A stretch of DNA of 64,000 bases from Mesaphorura yosii (lineage: Eukaryota > Arthropoda > Collembola > Poduromorpha > Tullbergiidae): contig WIXG01000299.1 in NCBI GenBank assembly GCA_009869945.1, positions 33,124 to 97,123 on the forward strand. Reading direction: 5' to 3'. A model generated the notes under the pieces. It saw only the letters and a list, made by a program, of their open reading frames with translations. It made no database searches and was not told the origin of the DNA. A program made the position numbers and the translations under genes. Below, piece after piece: positions 34,721 to 46,479 of the stretch. The first letter of the stretch is position 1, and each line of letters begins with the position of its first letter.

Positions 34721-34819
34721 TTAGTGTTTCAGATGATACACGATTACCGCGTATGTTGCAATAACGCTAAGTGCTGTCCCGATAAACCCATATGTGAACG
34801 AGACCACGCCCCAGGCTTC
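34721..34819 (-). pseudogene. Orphan last exon of a gustatory receptor
   Basis: After a CATAG acceptor, 33 codons read EAWGVVSFTYGFIGTALSVI, then ATYAVIVYHLKH and a stop. This parallels the C-terminus of the intact receptor at 36776-38095 (TYGFIGTAVSIILTYGIVVLQ), but without the intron that splits that gene after FIGT. No upstream exons of this receptor are visible on the - strand. The signature Gln is His. It is likely a relic of a rearranged copy. Confidence 0.5.
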
Positions 34820-35126
34820 CTATGTTGAAATAGAAGATGGATCGTGAGGCTGAGGTCGTACTGTTCACAAAATGGGCCAGATCGTACATTGTTATAAATT
34901 ACTATTACTATTTTTATATTTGACGTAATTTGAAATCGAAGCCTTGACCTACGTATGAGTATGTCAGATAAGCAAGTGTTCTTGTCCTTGTTCTACACGA
35001 ATTCAATTTATTGCGATTAATTGGATTTTGAAAAAATACAACAGGCAACTATCAACAAAAGCTACAAATTGAAATACCTTCTTGGTTTTGGCAACTTTCG
35101 TCTGGTAGAAGGTTAAACTCGAGGCG

Positions 35127-36516
35127 ATGGCGTCCGTGGAAAGTATTCGCCTGTTATGGCTCACAAATGTAGGCTACCAACTTAGACTTTTGCCTTATCG
35201 GTACGATTTTGAGGTAGACGTCAGAATGCGAAGTAGAAGCATTCATTCAGACGGAAAAGGTTACAATTCAGTAAGGGAAAAGAAAGAAACTTCGCGACAG
35301 GAAGAGGTCCTTGAGCTCGGATCCCCTGAGCACCGGTTTCAGTTTCTGGCCATGAATTTGTTCACCCTGATCCTCCAATTCTTCTTGCTTGCCGTCGGCG
35401 TATGGTACGAGTTCCGTTCGGGTAGCGATATCAAAATACCCGAACGACTCCAGTTCTATTTCTTCGCGACCGTGACGGTATTCTCGATTGTGACCCAACT
35501 CATGACCTTGTTCTACACGGAGAGAATCGTGGGCATCCAAAGCACTTTCTTTGCCCATAACCAAAATCTATACACGCACGGTCTATTAAAGGGCCTGGAG
35601 AAGGATGGGGTGGAAGGACTTCTGAAGACATTCATTGTCGTAATAATATTCGTGACTTCCTTCATGCTGCCTTTATGGTTCTCCGCGATGTATTTCGGTC
35701 TACATGGCCATGCGCTTCTCGGTAAGGGCAGTATGACAATTTCCCTGGTTTGGTCCGCCGTGTACAGTTTCGTCGTACTCTCACAATGGATACGCGTTTT
35801 TCATCTGGCATACTTTGCCGTGATCATCGCCAACTCCACCTGCCGTGTCCTGAAGGTGATCAAATGGACATCTGGAAATCAAACTCAAAATACAAGCTGG
35901 CTCGATCTTTACCATTACGAAGCATACATTTCTGACTCTGGTGAGCGATGTAGTGTTTGCTACAGTTATCGATCTGTTGGTCGCATTCAGTACCTAAGTG
36001 ATGAGAGTATACACCGAACATTTCGATTGCCTTGATAATCAATGCAGACGTGAAGTTGATTTATGTTGGGTAGTACAATTAAATCTCATGTTATATAAAC
36101 TCATAAAAATTATTACCTAAAATGGATCGTATTGCCACATCTTGATGGAATCAACTTTATGCTCATTCTGAAAAAATCTAGTTTCATCGTTATCAATGAA
36201 CATTGAATTTAGCAGTATTATGCCAGTGTTGTGAATTTATCTAATCACATAAGTAATCCTCAGTTTCAGTTGCGTTCGAGAATGGATATTCTATTTTATA
36301 GTGATCAATGTTGTGCTCGCCGGATACTTTGGATGAAGACTGTTGACTGGAAAGTCAAGCAAGCATTGGAAGAGGAATTTGAACTCAACAATCATACATC
36401 TCATGCGACAAATATTTGGAGCGCCAGTTGCAAAACTGCGTCTGATTACGTACACACTTGGGGCCGCCCTCAACGCCGTCGTCACGTACTCAGTCATCGT
36501 TCATCAACTTAAGTAG
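35127..36516 (+). pseudogene. Gustatory-receptor pseudogene
   Basis: A frame from ATG 35127 encodes about 250 residues with four or more membrane helices (e.g. FLAMNLFTLILQFFLLAVGVW, LQFYFFATVTVFSIVTQLM, FIVVIIFVTSFMLPLWF). The next helix (TFLTLVSDVVFATVIDLLVAF, about 35923-35994) is in another frame and is followed by TAA. Near 36291-36390 the frame shifts again. The locus ends in a clear receptor tail: ITYTLGAALNAVVTYSVIVHQLK then TAG at 36514. The TYxxxxxQ motif identifies the family. At least two frame changes and a stop make a working gene unlikely unless unusual introns are involved. Confidence 0.6.
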
Positions 36517-36775
36517 AAAATTGTATACCTGTCTAATTTATGAATCATCACAATGAATGGAAGTTTCTATTTCTGAGTTACTTAAATATCAATCAAAATA
36601 ATGCCTGCAGAAGTGAACCAGCTAACATGGTAAAAGGAATAGAATAAAATGGTGACAAATTGGAAACTGACATGTTGAGTTCGTGGACAATTCGACATAA
36701 TTTTCATGATTAAATTAACTTTCGACTTCATTTGTCATATTACTGAAAGATTTTGAGGAACGCGCGCATTAAAAA

Positions 36776-38095
36776 ATGGACGAACAGATTCTTCGCATAG
36801 ATTCGATTGCCGAAAAATTTAAATTACAGGAAAAATTCCGGCTCAAAATTAGTGAGCCGGAGCTAAAACCGGGCGCGGCCCGACCACCACCGATTTTGGA
36901 TCTACTCACCCAATATTTCAGATTCGGATACTTCTTACATCTGCTGCCGTACAAAATTTTGTATCGTGGAAATGAATTTGTAGTGCATTCCACCACCCCA
37001 CGCAAGATCATCTCCGCAATCTTAGAATGCATCAGTTTGTACACATACATTTCGTACTCTCGGATATTTGACGGCTCCGTTCCGCTTCAGGCCGGACTCT
37101 TTCGCGAAGAACCGACCTGCCTGAGTAAGGCCGTATTTTTCATAGTCATTTGGAGAAAGCGGGATGGATTCTTGGGCCTCTTTCAAGAAATCTACAAAAG
37201 AACGAGTACCTTCACTACAACTTTTACCTGCTTCAGAATTCATGCAATTGGCGTCGGCTTATGCTCGTTGTACATGTTTCTGGCTGCTTCCTGTACATTT
37301 GGGGGGCATCGCCTCATGAGCTTCAACCAATGGAGTCCAGCCATGTTTGTGAACAGTATGGCTGCATTCACCAGAATCATGTTATTCATGGATCCCTATT
37401 GTTCTTCTGAACTCTCGGGAACGGATTACGTCTTGGCCTTCGCCCAAATTCCGGTCCAGTTTTTTAACCAACTTACTTCCTTCTACTCAGGTCTGCTTCT
37501 ACAAACGATGGCCTTAACATTTGCGCTGCTTTGTGCAGATTTTGCGGATCGAGTCGAAGGTGGCAATATGGACACACGTCAAGCCCTACGTGGGTATGTT
37601 GACTTGCTGGCCATGACCGACCGCATCAACGATGTCGCAAGAGTCATCTTCGGAGCGTATCTGTTTGAAGAAATCTACTACACAATCTATATCAGTGATT
37701 TTGTCCCAGGAATAGATTGGCTCGTTCAAATAAGGTACTCTATCTTTGTATTGACTCTGTTCTCGTTCCTTTTCGCTGGTGCGTGGGGCACGCAGCGGGT
37801 GGAGCGAGCTATGATGCAATGGATTCGGATCGTGGATGCAAAGAAAGAGGATAGTAATCGCCTCGAATGTGGCCAGTTGACAATTGTGATCATGATGAAC
37901 GAGCTAAACAATCATCGAATCAGTTTGTCGGCTATGGGTTCTGTAACAATTACATATGGCTTCATTGGAACAGTAAGTAATTTCTGTTCTAAAACGAATT
38001 GATGTTATGGTTGATTTCTCTAAGTAAATATGTTGCAGGCTGTGAGCATCATCTTGACGTATGGAATCGTGGTGCTACAGATGAGAAAGCCATGA
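36776..38095 (+). CDS. Gustatory receptor (intact)
   Basis: Two exons (36776-37972 and 38039-38095) give 417 aa with about seven hydrophobic segments. The final exon encodes AVSIILTYGIVVLQMRKP, with the conserved TYxxxxxQ motif of the insect-type gustatory/odorant receptor superfamily; the phase-0 intron just before this motif is also typical of the family. Members are inverted seven-helix ligand-gated cation channels on chemosensory neurons. The gene sits in a cluster with one ionotropic receptor and several receptor relics (34721, 35127, 38352, 41337). Ligand unknown. Confidence 0.85.
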
Positions 38096-38351
38096 AATCA
38101 GAAGGAATATAAGAGTCAAAAGAGAGTGAATAGCGAATAGAACTTATCTTAAATCTTATAGTACATACATAGAATTCGTATTACCATTAGAGTAATATGT
38201 AATCCTACAATGATTATGCATGCACTTAAGTAGTACAATAATTAATCATTGCATTCTAAAAAGCATCCCCATTGTAACCTTCTCAAGTCATTCTGAATAA
38301 TTCTATTCCTTTAGTCAGACCTTATATTAAAGAATTCTTCGGATTCTAATC

Positions 38352-38760
38352 ACCGGTCACCGGCTCAAGAACTCCAACGCATGGACCTCGGCCAAGTTTG
38401 TGAACAATACAGCCGTATTCACTCGAATCATGCTCTTTATGGATCCCAGTCATGCGCCGGATTTCATTTGGGCAGACTATGCCTTTTCATTTGTCCAGGT
38501 TCCGGTACAATTCTTCAACCAACTGACCTCATTCTATTCTCTCCTTTTCCTACGGGTAATGGCATTCACATTTGCATGGCTTCGTGTTGAATTCTCCGGT
38601 CGCGTAGAGAACGGTGGTCTGAATACTCGGCAAGTCTTGCAGATTTTCTGGCAACTACGGATCGCATCAACAATATTCACCACCGTCGCATAAAGCTGGA
38701 CTATCTTCAATTCCGTTTCTGTTATTCTTCTCCGCTGATAGCAGATTTCAGTCAAGTCCG
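38352..38760 (+). pseudogene. Truncated copy of the gustatory receptor
   Basis: HRLKNSNAWTSAKFV, then FTRIMLFMDPS and VQVPVQFFNQLTSFYS correspond closely to HRLMSFNQWSPAMFV, FTRIMLFMDPY and AQIPVQFFNQLTSFYS of the intact receptor 1 kb upstream. The match continues to NTRQVLQ. A one-base slip then moves the homology into another frame (DFLATTDRINNI against DLLAMTDRINDV). The first third and the tail of the gene are absent. A clear partial tandem duplicate that has decayed. Confidence 0.85.
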
Positions 38761-39242
38761 AGGTTAAACTGAAGAAGTTGTCTTATGAGAAGTAGCTGAT
38801 GAATGTTTGTGGAATTTATTGCCGTTGAACCGAAACCAGACAGTACATGATAAAGTAATCGTTATCCTCGAAACTATTGGCTCTGAAATTGTCTTCACAC
38901 TGAACATTTGTGTTATCAGATAAATCGAAATCGAGCGCCTATTAGTGGCTAACCAACACTGAACTGACACTGTTGGGGTTCATGCTGTAATTACGAAGCG
39001 ATTACGTGACGCTTGAAGAGCGGGTTCAAGGTAATTGCCAAATCCTAAATTATACGACATTATTGCGCGTTGGTTAAAGCAAGACATGGTAATTGTTTTC
39101 GGCATGGGCTCTCAAGGTCAACTTGGTCTCGAATCAGGCCTATAAAAAATAGACAACTGATTTCTGGCGCGTGTGTGCATGAAGATTAACTCCGCATGTA
39201 TGTGGCGTGTATCGCAAAATGTAGTTAAAGATGGACAAAATG

Positions 39243-39249
39243 TATAAAA
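39243..39249 (+). promoter_or_regulatory. TATA box of the SDR gene
   Basis: TATAAAA lies about 75 bases upstream of the carbonyl-reductase start codon, followed after some 25-30 bases by CA-containing sequence suitable for initiation. Confidence 0.45.
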
Positions 39250-39318
39250 CGTTTAATTGTCACTACGCGTCCGCCGCAGTGTCTCGTGAAATCTTTCGCT
39301 CTTTACATATCAACAAAA

Positions 39319-40446
39319 ATGCCGAGTCCCAAAGTGGCTGTGGTTACTGGAGCTAACAAAGGCATCGGCCTGGCAGTCGTAAAAGCCCTTCTTCAGCATC
39401 CCTTCGATGGAGTCGTGTACTTGACAGCACGGGACGTTGATCGTGGACAGGGTGCGGTCAAGGAGCTCGAGAAGGCAAGCTCATTAATCACTACATGGCC
39501 ACTACTTTCGTTGTTCAGTGGTTCCAATCTGAAGTTATTTTGGCCACGCCTGAGCATTGGGGTTTAATCGTTTGCAGTTGGGCCTCAAGCCTCGATTTCA
39601 TCAGCTCGACATTACATCTCCGGAAAGCGTCTCTAAATTCCGTGATTATGTCAAGAACACGTACGGAGGCCTGGACGTGCTCGTCAGCAATGCGGCTGTC
39701 ATGTCTCGAGTAAGTCCTTAAACTCGTGCCGCTCCATGAATGTTCTAAAGAACTTTCCTGCCTTGCTTTTTAGCAAGATGCCATCCTCACGCATTATTCC
39801 ATCGACCGGTAAGGCTTGTCTCCGCTTTTTCCAGGACGCCTTATTTCTGGTCTGTAATACGCAAGCTTCCTTTAGCCCACAAGACTTCAACGAGCAATTC
39901 GGAATCCAAGCCGAGGAGATTGTCAAGAACAATTACTTTGGAAGCGTGAACCTGTGGCATGAAATATTTCCACTGCTTCGCAAAGGAGCCCGTGTTTCGG
40001 TCGTGTCCAGCGTGCTTGGCCATCTGTCTAAAATTCCAGGGGCGGAACTCCGGAAACAATTCGCGGCGGACGACCTCACCGAAACCCAACTAAACCAGTT
40101 GATGTATGCGTTCATTGCTCATGCGAAGGCAGGCACACACTCTGCATTCGGATGGCCGGATTCAACGTACACTGTATCGAAAGTCGGGCTTACGGCTCTG
40201 ACTCGTATTTGGCAGCGCAATTTCGACCAACATCAACCGAATGATATTCTCTTGAACTGCTGTCATCCTGGCTACGTCATAACTGATATGACGGCCAATA
40301 CGGGATTTCTCAGCGTTGAGCAGGGCGCGGAAGTCCCAACGTACCTGGCCCTTCTGCCGCCGGGGCACGACCTCCGCGGTGCATTCGTTTGGGCTGATAA
40401 GCAAGTGGTCGACTGGGTGAACGGTCCCTTGCCAGCAGAATACTGA
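39319..40446 (+). CDS. Short-chain dehydrogenase, carbonyl reductase type
   Basis: Four exons (39319-39474, 39578-39709, 39774-39808, 39876-40446) give 297 aa. It is a classical SDR: the NADP-binding VVTGANKGIGLAVV, LVSNAAV, and the active-site YTVSKVGL (Tyr-x-x-x-Lys). The long segment between the active site and YCHPG-like NCCHPGYVITDM and the EQGAEVPTYLALLP end match carbonyl reductase CBR1-like enzymes that reduce quinones and ketones. Intron 1 has a GC donor (AAG|GCAAGC) in place of GT. TATAAAA at about 39243, 76 bases before the ATG, is a good TATA box. Confidence 0.92.
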
Positions 40447-40948
40447 CGAATAATTAATAATTATGATCGTAGTGCTACAATTCATGTAGCCATTGTGTAG
40501 CAATGTTAAATGGCGATGAAATAAGTATAAACAAACATACAATGCGAATTGATTTGCAAAGTTCGTTGCACGTGGCTTCTTTAAATTCGATAAACACGAT
40601 TTGTGTAGCGGAAAATCTCGTTGTAATTGCCTAAGAAAGACGCATGCAAAATAAAAAACATAAATTGCAATGGACTAATTTATTCAAGAATTAATATTAT
40701 TCCACGTAACTTTTTCATAGTTCCGTATAACTTTGAGGGCATAACGAAATAATGAATTCGTATAACTTTTCTAATAAAATGCATAACCCATACAGCATAA
40801 CTTATAAAAATTAAGGTCCTAACTTCTTGATGGATTCTCACAACTCCTACTTGCCATACATTTGTATACTTATGCAGAATTTAATTATTTGCATGCACTA
40901 TAATGATAAGATATTTATGGATTGAGGATGAAGCGTTCGGAAGCATTA

Positions 40949-41275
40949 GCCTTTCATCTCAGTTGTGATTAAGCCCCTGATCGCGTCGTTTGAGCACAAA
41001 CCAGGGCCTTCACCACCCAAATCAATATAAGAAATCTGGCCAGTCCCCGGAATATTACCAACGCTTGATTCTCCAGCGTAGCGTCTCGAACCACCAAATA
41101 CATAAATTCTCCCCAGCTTGGGCACATACGCACAAGCTTGATTAGACATGTATGCGGGATATCCCTCAACTGAAACTGGTGTTTTTGGGCTACAGTTTTT
41201 TATTTTTGCGATTAATAGGCGTTGGTCTGTAGAAAAAACCCTGACTTCTGCACTTTGTCCTTTCGACTTCTGCAT
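40949..41275 (-). pseudogene. Kelch-repeat-like fragment
   Basis: A reading frame on the - strand contains QACAYVPKLGRIYVFGG followed about 20 residues later by ISYIDL, the pattern of one kelch beta-propeller blade (hydrophobic strand, GG, then xxYDL/xxxD). Only this one blade is visible. Upstream are short direct repeats (CTGAAGT, and TGCAGAAGTC twice) that look like slippage sequence rather than coding DNA. It is probably a gene fragment; a spliced gene cannot be excluded. Confidence 0.3.
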
Positions 41276-41336
41276 TTTGTCCCAATTTCAGACTTCAGAC
41301 TTCAGAGTTACTTCTGCAAATTGTACTCACCCCGGC

Positions 41337-41667
41337 TGAGGACCTTCGCAGAGACGCCCGCCCTCTAGCTGTGCACGAGCATCTGAATGAACAGGCGGAC
41401 AATGTCCTTTCTCCGATACGCGATGGCCAATTTCTAGCCGATACCGAGAACCATGATGGGTGCCGCCAAGGCGTACACAACGTGAAGTCCAGTCTCGTCA
41501 AACTTGCTGGTCAGCAGATTGATCAAGCTGAGCCATTTGGTGATAAGATTGAGTACTGCAGAAAAGACGAACAAACGGACAAAATACTTGCACCAAGATC
41601 GCGTCGGGGAAAGAAGCTTGGTCCTTTCGTCCCAGTCCATGCCCAAGGCACCGATTAGGCTGGCCAT
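41337..41667 (-). pseudogene. Chemoreceptor-like N-terminal fragment with in-frame stops
   Basis: From ATG 41667 the frame reads a short polar start, then two hydrophobic helices (CKYFVRLFVFSAVLNLITKW and TGLHVVYALAAPIMVLGI). A TAG follows, then KLAIAYRRKDIVRLFIQML in the same frame, a second TAG, and a GTGAGT donor at 41336. The helix plus 'YRRKDIVxLF' pattern resembles the first two helices of gustatory receptors. Two single-codon stops suggest a young pseudogene. Family assignment rests on topology only. Confidence 0.35.
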
Positions 41668-42525
41668 TTTGCCCCTCGAAAATGTGCACCTCGATTTCAG
41701 TTAGCATTCCGGAAGGTTTGAGTCCCGCTCGGAGTTGCAAAGGATTATGTTATCAAAGCCAATGCTTTCGAATTTCAAGGATTTTGTGAACAAATTTTGT
41801 TCATTTTAAAGGAAGCAGAACCGTCGAGTCATTTTGCTTTTCGCTAGATTTGGAAATGCGACTTAATTGCCATTTAATTTGGTAATAATTCCCTCAACTT
41901 ACTGAATCTACAACATAATCATTTCGAATTTGGCCTTCTTTTGTAAACAGCTAAGCAGAGAGTGAAGCATTCCATGCCCGTGGCGGCCTTGGCCTTTCGT
42001 TCCAGATAAAGGTAATCGATTGATGTAGTGCACATGCGTCGTGCCGAGTCGCGGGCTTATCGTCTCAGCACAGCAGGAATCGTATTTTCTTACCGCACTG
42101 CTGGTTTCCGAGTTCTGAGATCACTCGGGTCAATCTTACGAATGGCTCGTATGAATTCTGAATGGTCGTTCTGAATGATAATCTTGACATTGGCATTGAC
42201 CCTGTTTATTTGCAACTTCTTGGTGCTTTGTACTGATGAATGGTTCGAGAAATTATTTGCGAGTGCTTTCCTCAATGTATTTCAGTTTTCATCATACACG
42301 GAAGAATTCGAAGAGCTGCGTCCAGGGCCAATAGAAACCAGAGCCAGAGTTCAAGACCAAGATTTACGCCTGTCATGATACAAACTAAGCAGATTCATGA
42401 TTCGTGTCTCGGCCTGGGTCACGGATCAGTTTTAGCAGCGACTTTAACCAGGACGCACTGCCTTCAAATTTCGCTTCTTTCCTCTCAACTCCTGCACTGC
42501 ACTGGACTGCACTGCACTTGGAACC

Positions 42526-43265
42526 ATGAAGCTTGCCCTCGTCTTGCTGGTCACCGTCGCCTGCATTGGATGCTCGTCCGCCGAACCCGAACCTCAGTCA
42601 TTGAACGAAGATGCGTACTACCCGGCCCTTCACACCGTAGTCCAAGGACGTCCGGCCCGTCGCCGTGTGGTCGACGAACACCACCAGAAACCGCGACGCG
42701 TCTACGACTACGGCATGTACGAGTCTGGTCAAGGCGGAGGACGCCAAACCAACCGCCTCCAGCTGAAGGACGGACGCTACGTGCAGTATGGCAACGAGCA
42801 GCGCTGGGCAGTCTGGCCACGAACTCGAGACCAAACTCGCTACTCGTCCACGTCGCAATGGCGCGAGCAAACCACCACGACTCCTCCACCGACGAGACTC
42901 CCACCCCGCTTGATGCTGCGGTCAGGTGACAACGTTCACTTTGGAGAGGGAATCAATTGGAGCATATACAAAACCGAAACCGGGCTCACGAGAGTCGGGA
43001 CTCGAGATGGAGAGGTACATTTTTCTTAAAGTGCCTTACGACTTCTTTGTACAGTAATTGTGATCATCTCGTTTAGGTCGTTGTTCGTGTCATTCGCCCT
43101 AATCACGAGCGTCCAACACCCACGACGACCACTCCCAGACCGACGACGGAACGCGTGAGGGCCACGACCCCGTACCAATGGCAATGGCGGCCGTGTTACA
43201 CGGAGCAAGAGTGCTACCGGCAGTATGTGAACGAGTACTACCGATTCTATGCGAACAATCAGTAA
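42526..43265 (+). CDS. Secreted protein of unknown function, basic/Thr-rich
   Basis: Two exons (42526-43014, 43077-43265) give 225 aa. A clear signal peptide (MKLALVLLVTVACIGCSSA) is followed by a basic region with PARRRVVDEHHQKPRR, which contains possible dibasic processing sites. Two motifs of similar type follow, RYVQYGNEQRWAVW and DNVHFGEGINWSIY. Next come a Thr/Pro-rich stretch, possibly O-glycosylated, and a C-terminus with two cysteines (CYTEQEC). I do not recognise the family; cuticle or secreted matrix protein is a guess. The 5' leader is a run of TGCACT-like repeats. AATAAA at 43398. Confidence 0.75.
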
Positions 43266-43340
43266 AATGTTCATCGGACTCAGAGTGCTTTTAGTGCATT
43301 TAGTTATTTCCTCAAATCAAAACTATGTAGCTGTAGCTAG

Positions 43341-44509
<1,169 letters not shown>

Positions 44510-44569
44510 CCGTAAAGTAAATGTACTTGTCCAATTCCAGAATAAAGCGTTGGATCATGCAGATTTGAG

Positions 44570-45126
44570 CTTAGAATTGCCAAAATCATTGATTATTGAA
44601 GTAAAACCGGCCTCAATCTGATTCGAACACGGAACGAACAACTTGAGAGTGTAGCCAGCCATCATTGCTTTAAGAATCAGCAAAAATCATCAAAACATCA
44701 TTGTAGTCATTAAAATCTCCAATGCCAATTACATTGTTATATAAATTCATTCCATCTTCAAATCCAATTGTTCAAGTAGAATCATGAACCCCAATATCAA
44801 AGTATACGCAACAATGCCAACTTCTACTGCATTACATAAATTATTATTAACGCTAGAGCCATGCCTTATACGTATTCCAAGTTTCAAGGTTGGCTATTTT
44901 TCAACCATGCAGCAGGTAAAAAATCCATATTAAACATCTGAAGTGGGAAGTCCTGCTGGAATGGAACCGAAAAGTTATTCAGAAACTCGTGACTACTCGC
45001 GACTTGTGCTCTGTCATTGCAATTTGCGAATTGATCGGTTTATTATTCTCATTCCATCAGTTGGTTGCTGCACTTCACTTCTAGAAGGTTTGTGAAACTC
45101 TCGTTGACTCATTCGACTGGAACGAA
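44570..45126. other. Spacer between GST copies 1 and 2
   Basis: About 550 bp of AT-rich sequence with no gene seen. It must contain the promoter of GST copy 2. Confidence 0.45.
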
Positions 45127-45914
45127 ATGACAATGGCTCACCCAGAGTACAAGCTGACCTACTTCAACGCGAAAGCCCGTGCTGAACCCATTCGTATGAT
45201 TTTTGCAGTCGCAAAAATTCCATACGAAGACTTCAGGTTTGAGGACCGCGAGCAGTTTGCCAGGGTCAAGACAAGTAAGTTGGTTGATTAAATTGATTGC
45301 TTTGTTTGCCGATTTCGTATTCACTGAATAGCTCATTCGCAGCTTTCCCGTGGGACCAAATTCCGATTCTAGAGATTGATGGCCAAGTCCTCGCTCAATC
45401 ATTGGCAATTGCTCGTTACCTGGCTCGCAAGTACGACTTGATTGGAGAATCTGAGTTCGAGGCTGCAAAATGTGACGAGTACGTCGATGCTGTGAGCGAA
45501 AATCGGGACAGTGAGTCGGAGTTTGCAGATTCGAAATCGGATAATTCCTAGGAGCATTCTGCCGTAGATAATTTATGAATTAATTATCATTATTTAGAAT
45601 TGAGGTCAACCTTTTTCGAACCTGATGCTGCCAAGAAGGAGGCGCTGAAGAAGGAGTTTGTTGAAGGGCCGTTTTCTCAGTGCATGACCAAGTTTGAGGC
45701 AATCGCAAACAAAAACACTGGCAGTGATTTCCTGGTCGGGAAGAAGATGACGTGGGCTGACATCTTTTTTGCGAAACAACTCGAGTTTTTCCAGGATTAT
45801 CTTGATCCAAAGGTGTTGGACAAGTACCCACGGGTCAAGAAGGTGAAGGAGGCTGTGTATTCGGTCCCGGAAATCAAAGATTGGATTGCTCGTCGCCCCA
45901 TAACTCCTCTTTAA
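45127..45914 (+). CDS. Sigma-class glutathione S-transferase, copy 2
   Basis: Three exons (45127-45274, 45343-45510, 45598-45914), 210 aa. KLTYFNAKARAEPIR and FPWDQIPILEIDGQVLAQS carry the catalytic Tyr and glutathione-site residues. Exon 3 is very close to copy 1 (identical FEAIANKNTGSDFLVGKKMTWADI), so copies 1 and 2 are the most recent pair or have exchanged sequence there. It differs in the residues lining the second substrate pocket (FAKQLEFFQDYLD against FAHTLEFYEDTMD). The start could also be the ATG two codons later. Confidence 0.92.
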
Positions 45915-45969
45915 ATTGTAAGTGCATTTTTCTCAACATGACGAACACGTATTAACTGGAACGTCCTTA

Positions 45970-46094
45970 GAAACAATTCTCTGGAAACAATTTAATTGGA
46001 ACAGTTGTCTGGAAACAGCTTACTCGAAACAATCGTCTGGAACAATTGTCTAGGAACAATTATCTGAAAACAATTGTCTGCAAATAATTTGCCT
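45970..46094 (+). repeat. 14-bp minisatellite, nine units
   Basis: Nine consecutive units (eight of 14 bp, one of 13) of a consensus near GGAACAATTGTCTG. The same unit occurs twice in intron 2 of GST copy 1 (about 44094-44121), in the same position relative to what follows. The array is therefore an expansion inside a duplicated GST intron, not an unrelated satellite. Confidence 0.8.
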
Positions 46095-46106
46095 AAATTC
46101 TTATCA

Positions 46107-46180
46107 ACGCGATCATTTCAGTGGATTTCAAGTGGACGAATCACTCTTTCGAATGGAAGAAAGGCTTCGAGTTCGGCACC
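46107..46180 (+). pseudogene. Remnant of a fifth GST (intron 2 / exon 3 junction)
   Basis: The sequence from TTTCAGTGGATTTCAAG through CGAATGGAAGAAAGGCTTCGAGTTC parallels the end of intron 2 and start of exon 3 of GST copy 1 (TCTCAGTTGATTTCAAG ... AGAATGGAAGAAAGCATTTTTCGAGTC). Homology fades within about 75 bases. The rest of that copy has been lost or replaced. Confidence 0.6.
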
Positions 46181-46479
46181 GCTTGGAGAGTAACACATTT
46201 CGTTCCTGTTCCGATGAAAATAATTAAACACTTTTGTGCCTTTTTCGATTCCCAAATAAAATTAACTAATCAGTCGAGCATGAATCATGGCAATCTGTTC
46301 GTGCACGAGCGCATGGTCCCTCTGTCTCGATGCAACGCATTCTCCAGTAAATCTTTTAGTTACGAAAACAACAAAGTGAGCATATTTTGAAATCCTTTTT
46401 CGGTTTTTAACTTCAGCTGAGTCGCAAAAGCAGCTTTCCCGTATAAACAAGTCGAAAGTGATTCATAATCGCGAACGTG

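Noticed and set aside
41337-41667. Programmed stop-codon readthrough or an alternative genetic code
   Set aside because: Most intact genes in the window use TAA, TAG and TGA as ordinary stops; a pseudogene is simpler.
44600-44640. GATTCGAAC-like string considered as a tRNA T-arm
   Set aside because: No acceptor stem, anticodon arm or D-arm can be folded around it.
45970-46094. Regular short repeats considered as a CRISPR-like array
   Set aside because: Units of 14 bp are contiguous without spacers, in a eukaryotic genome, and match an intron of a neighbouring gene.
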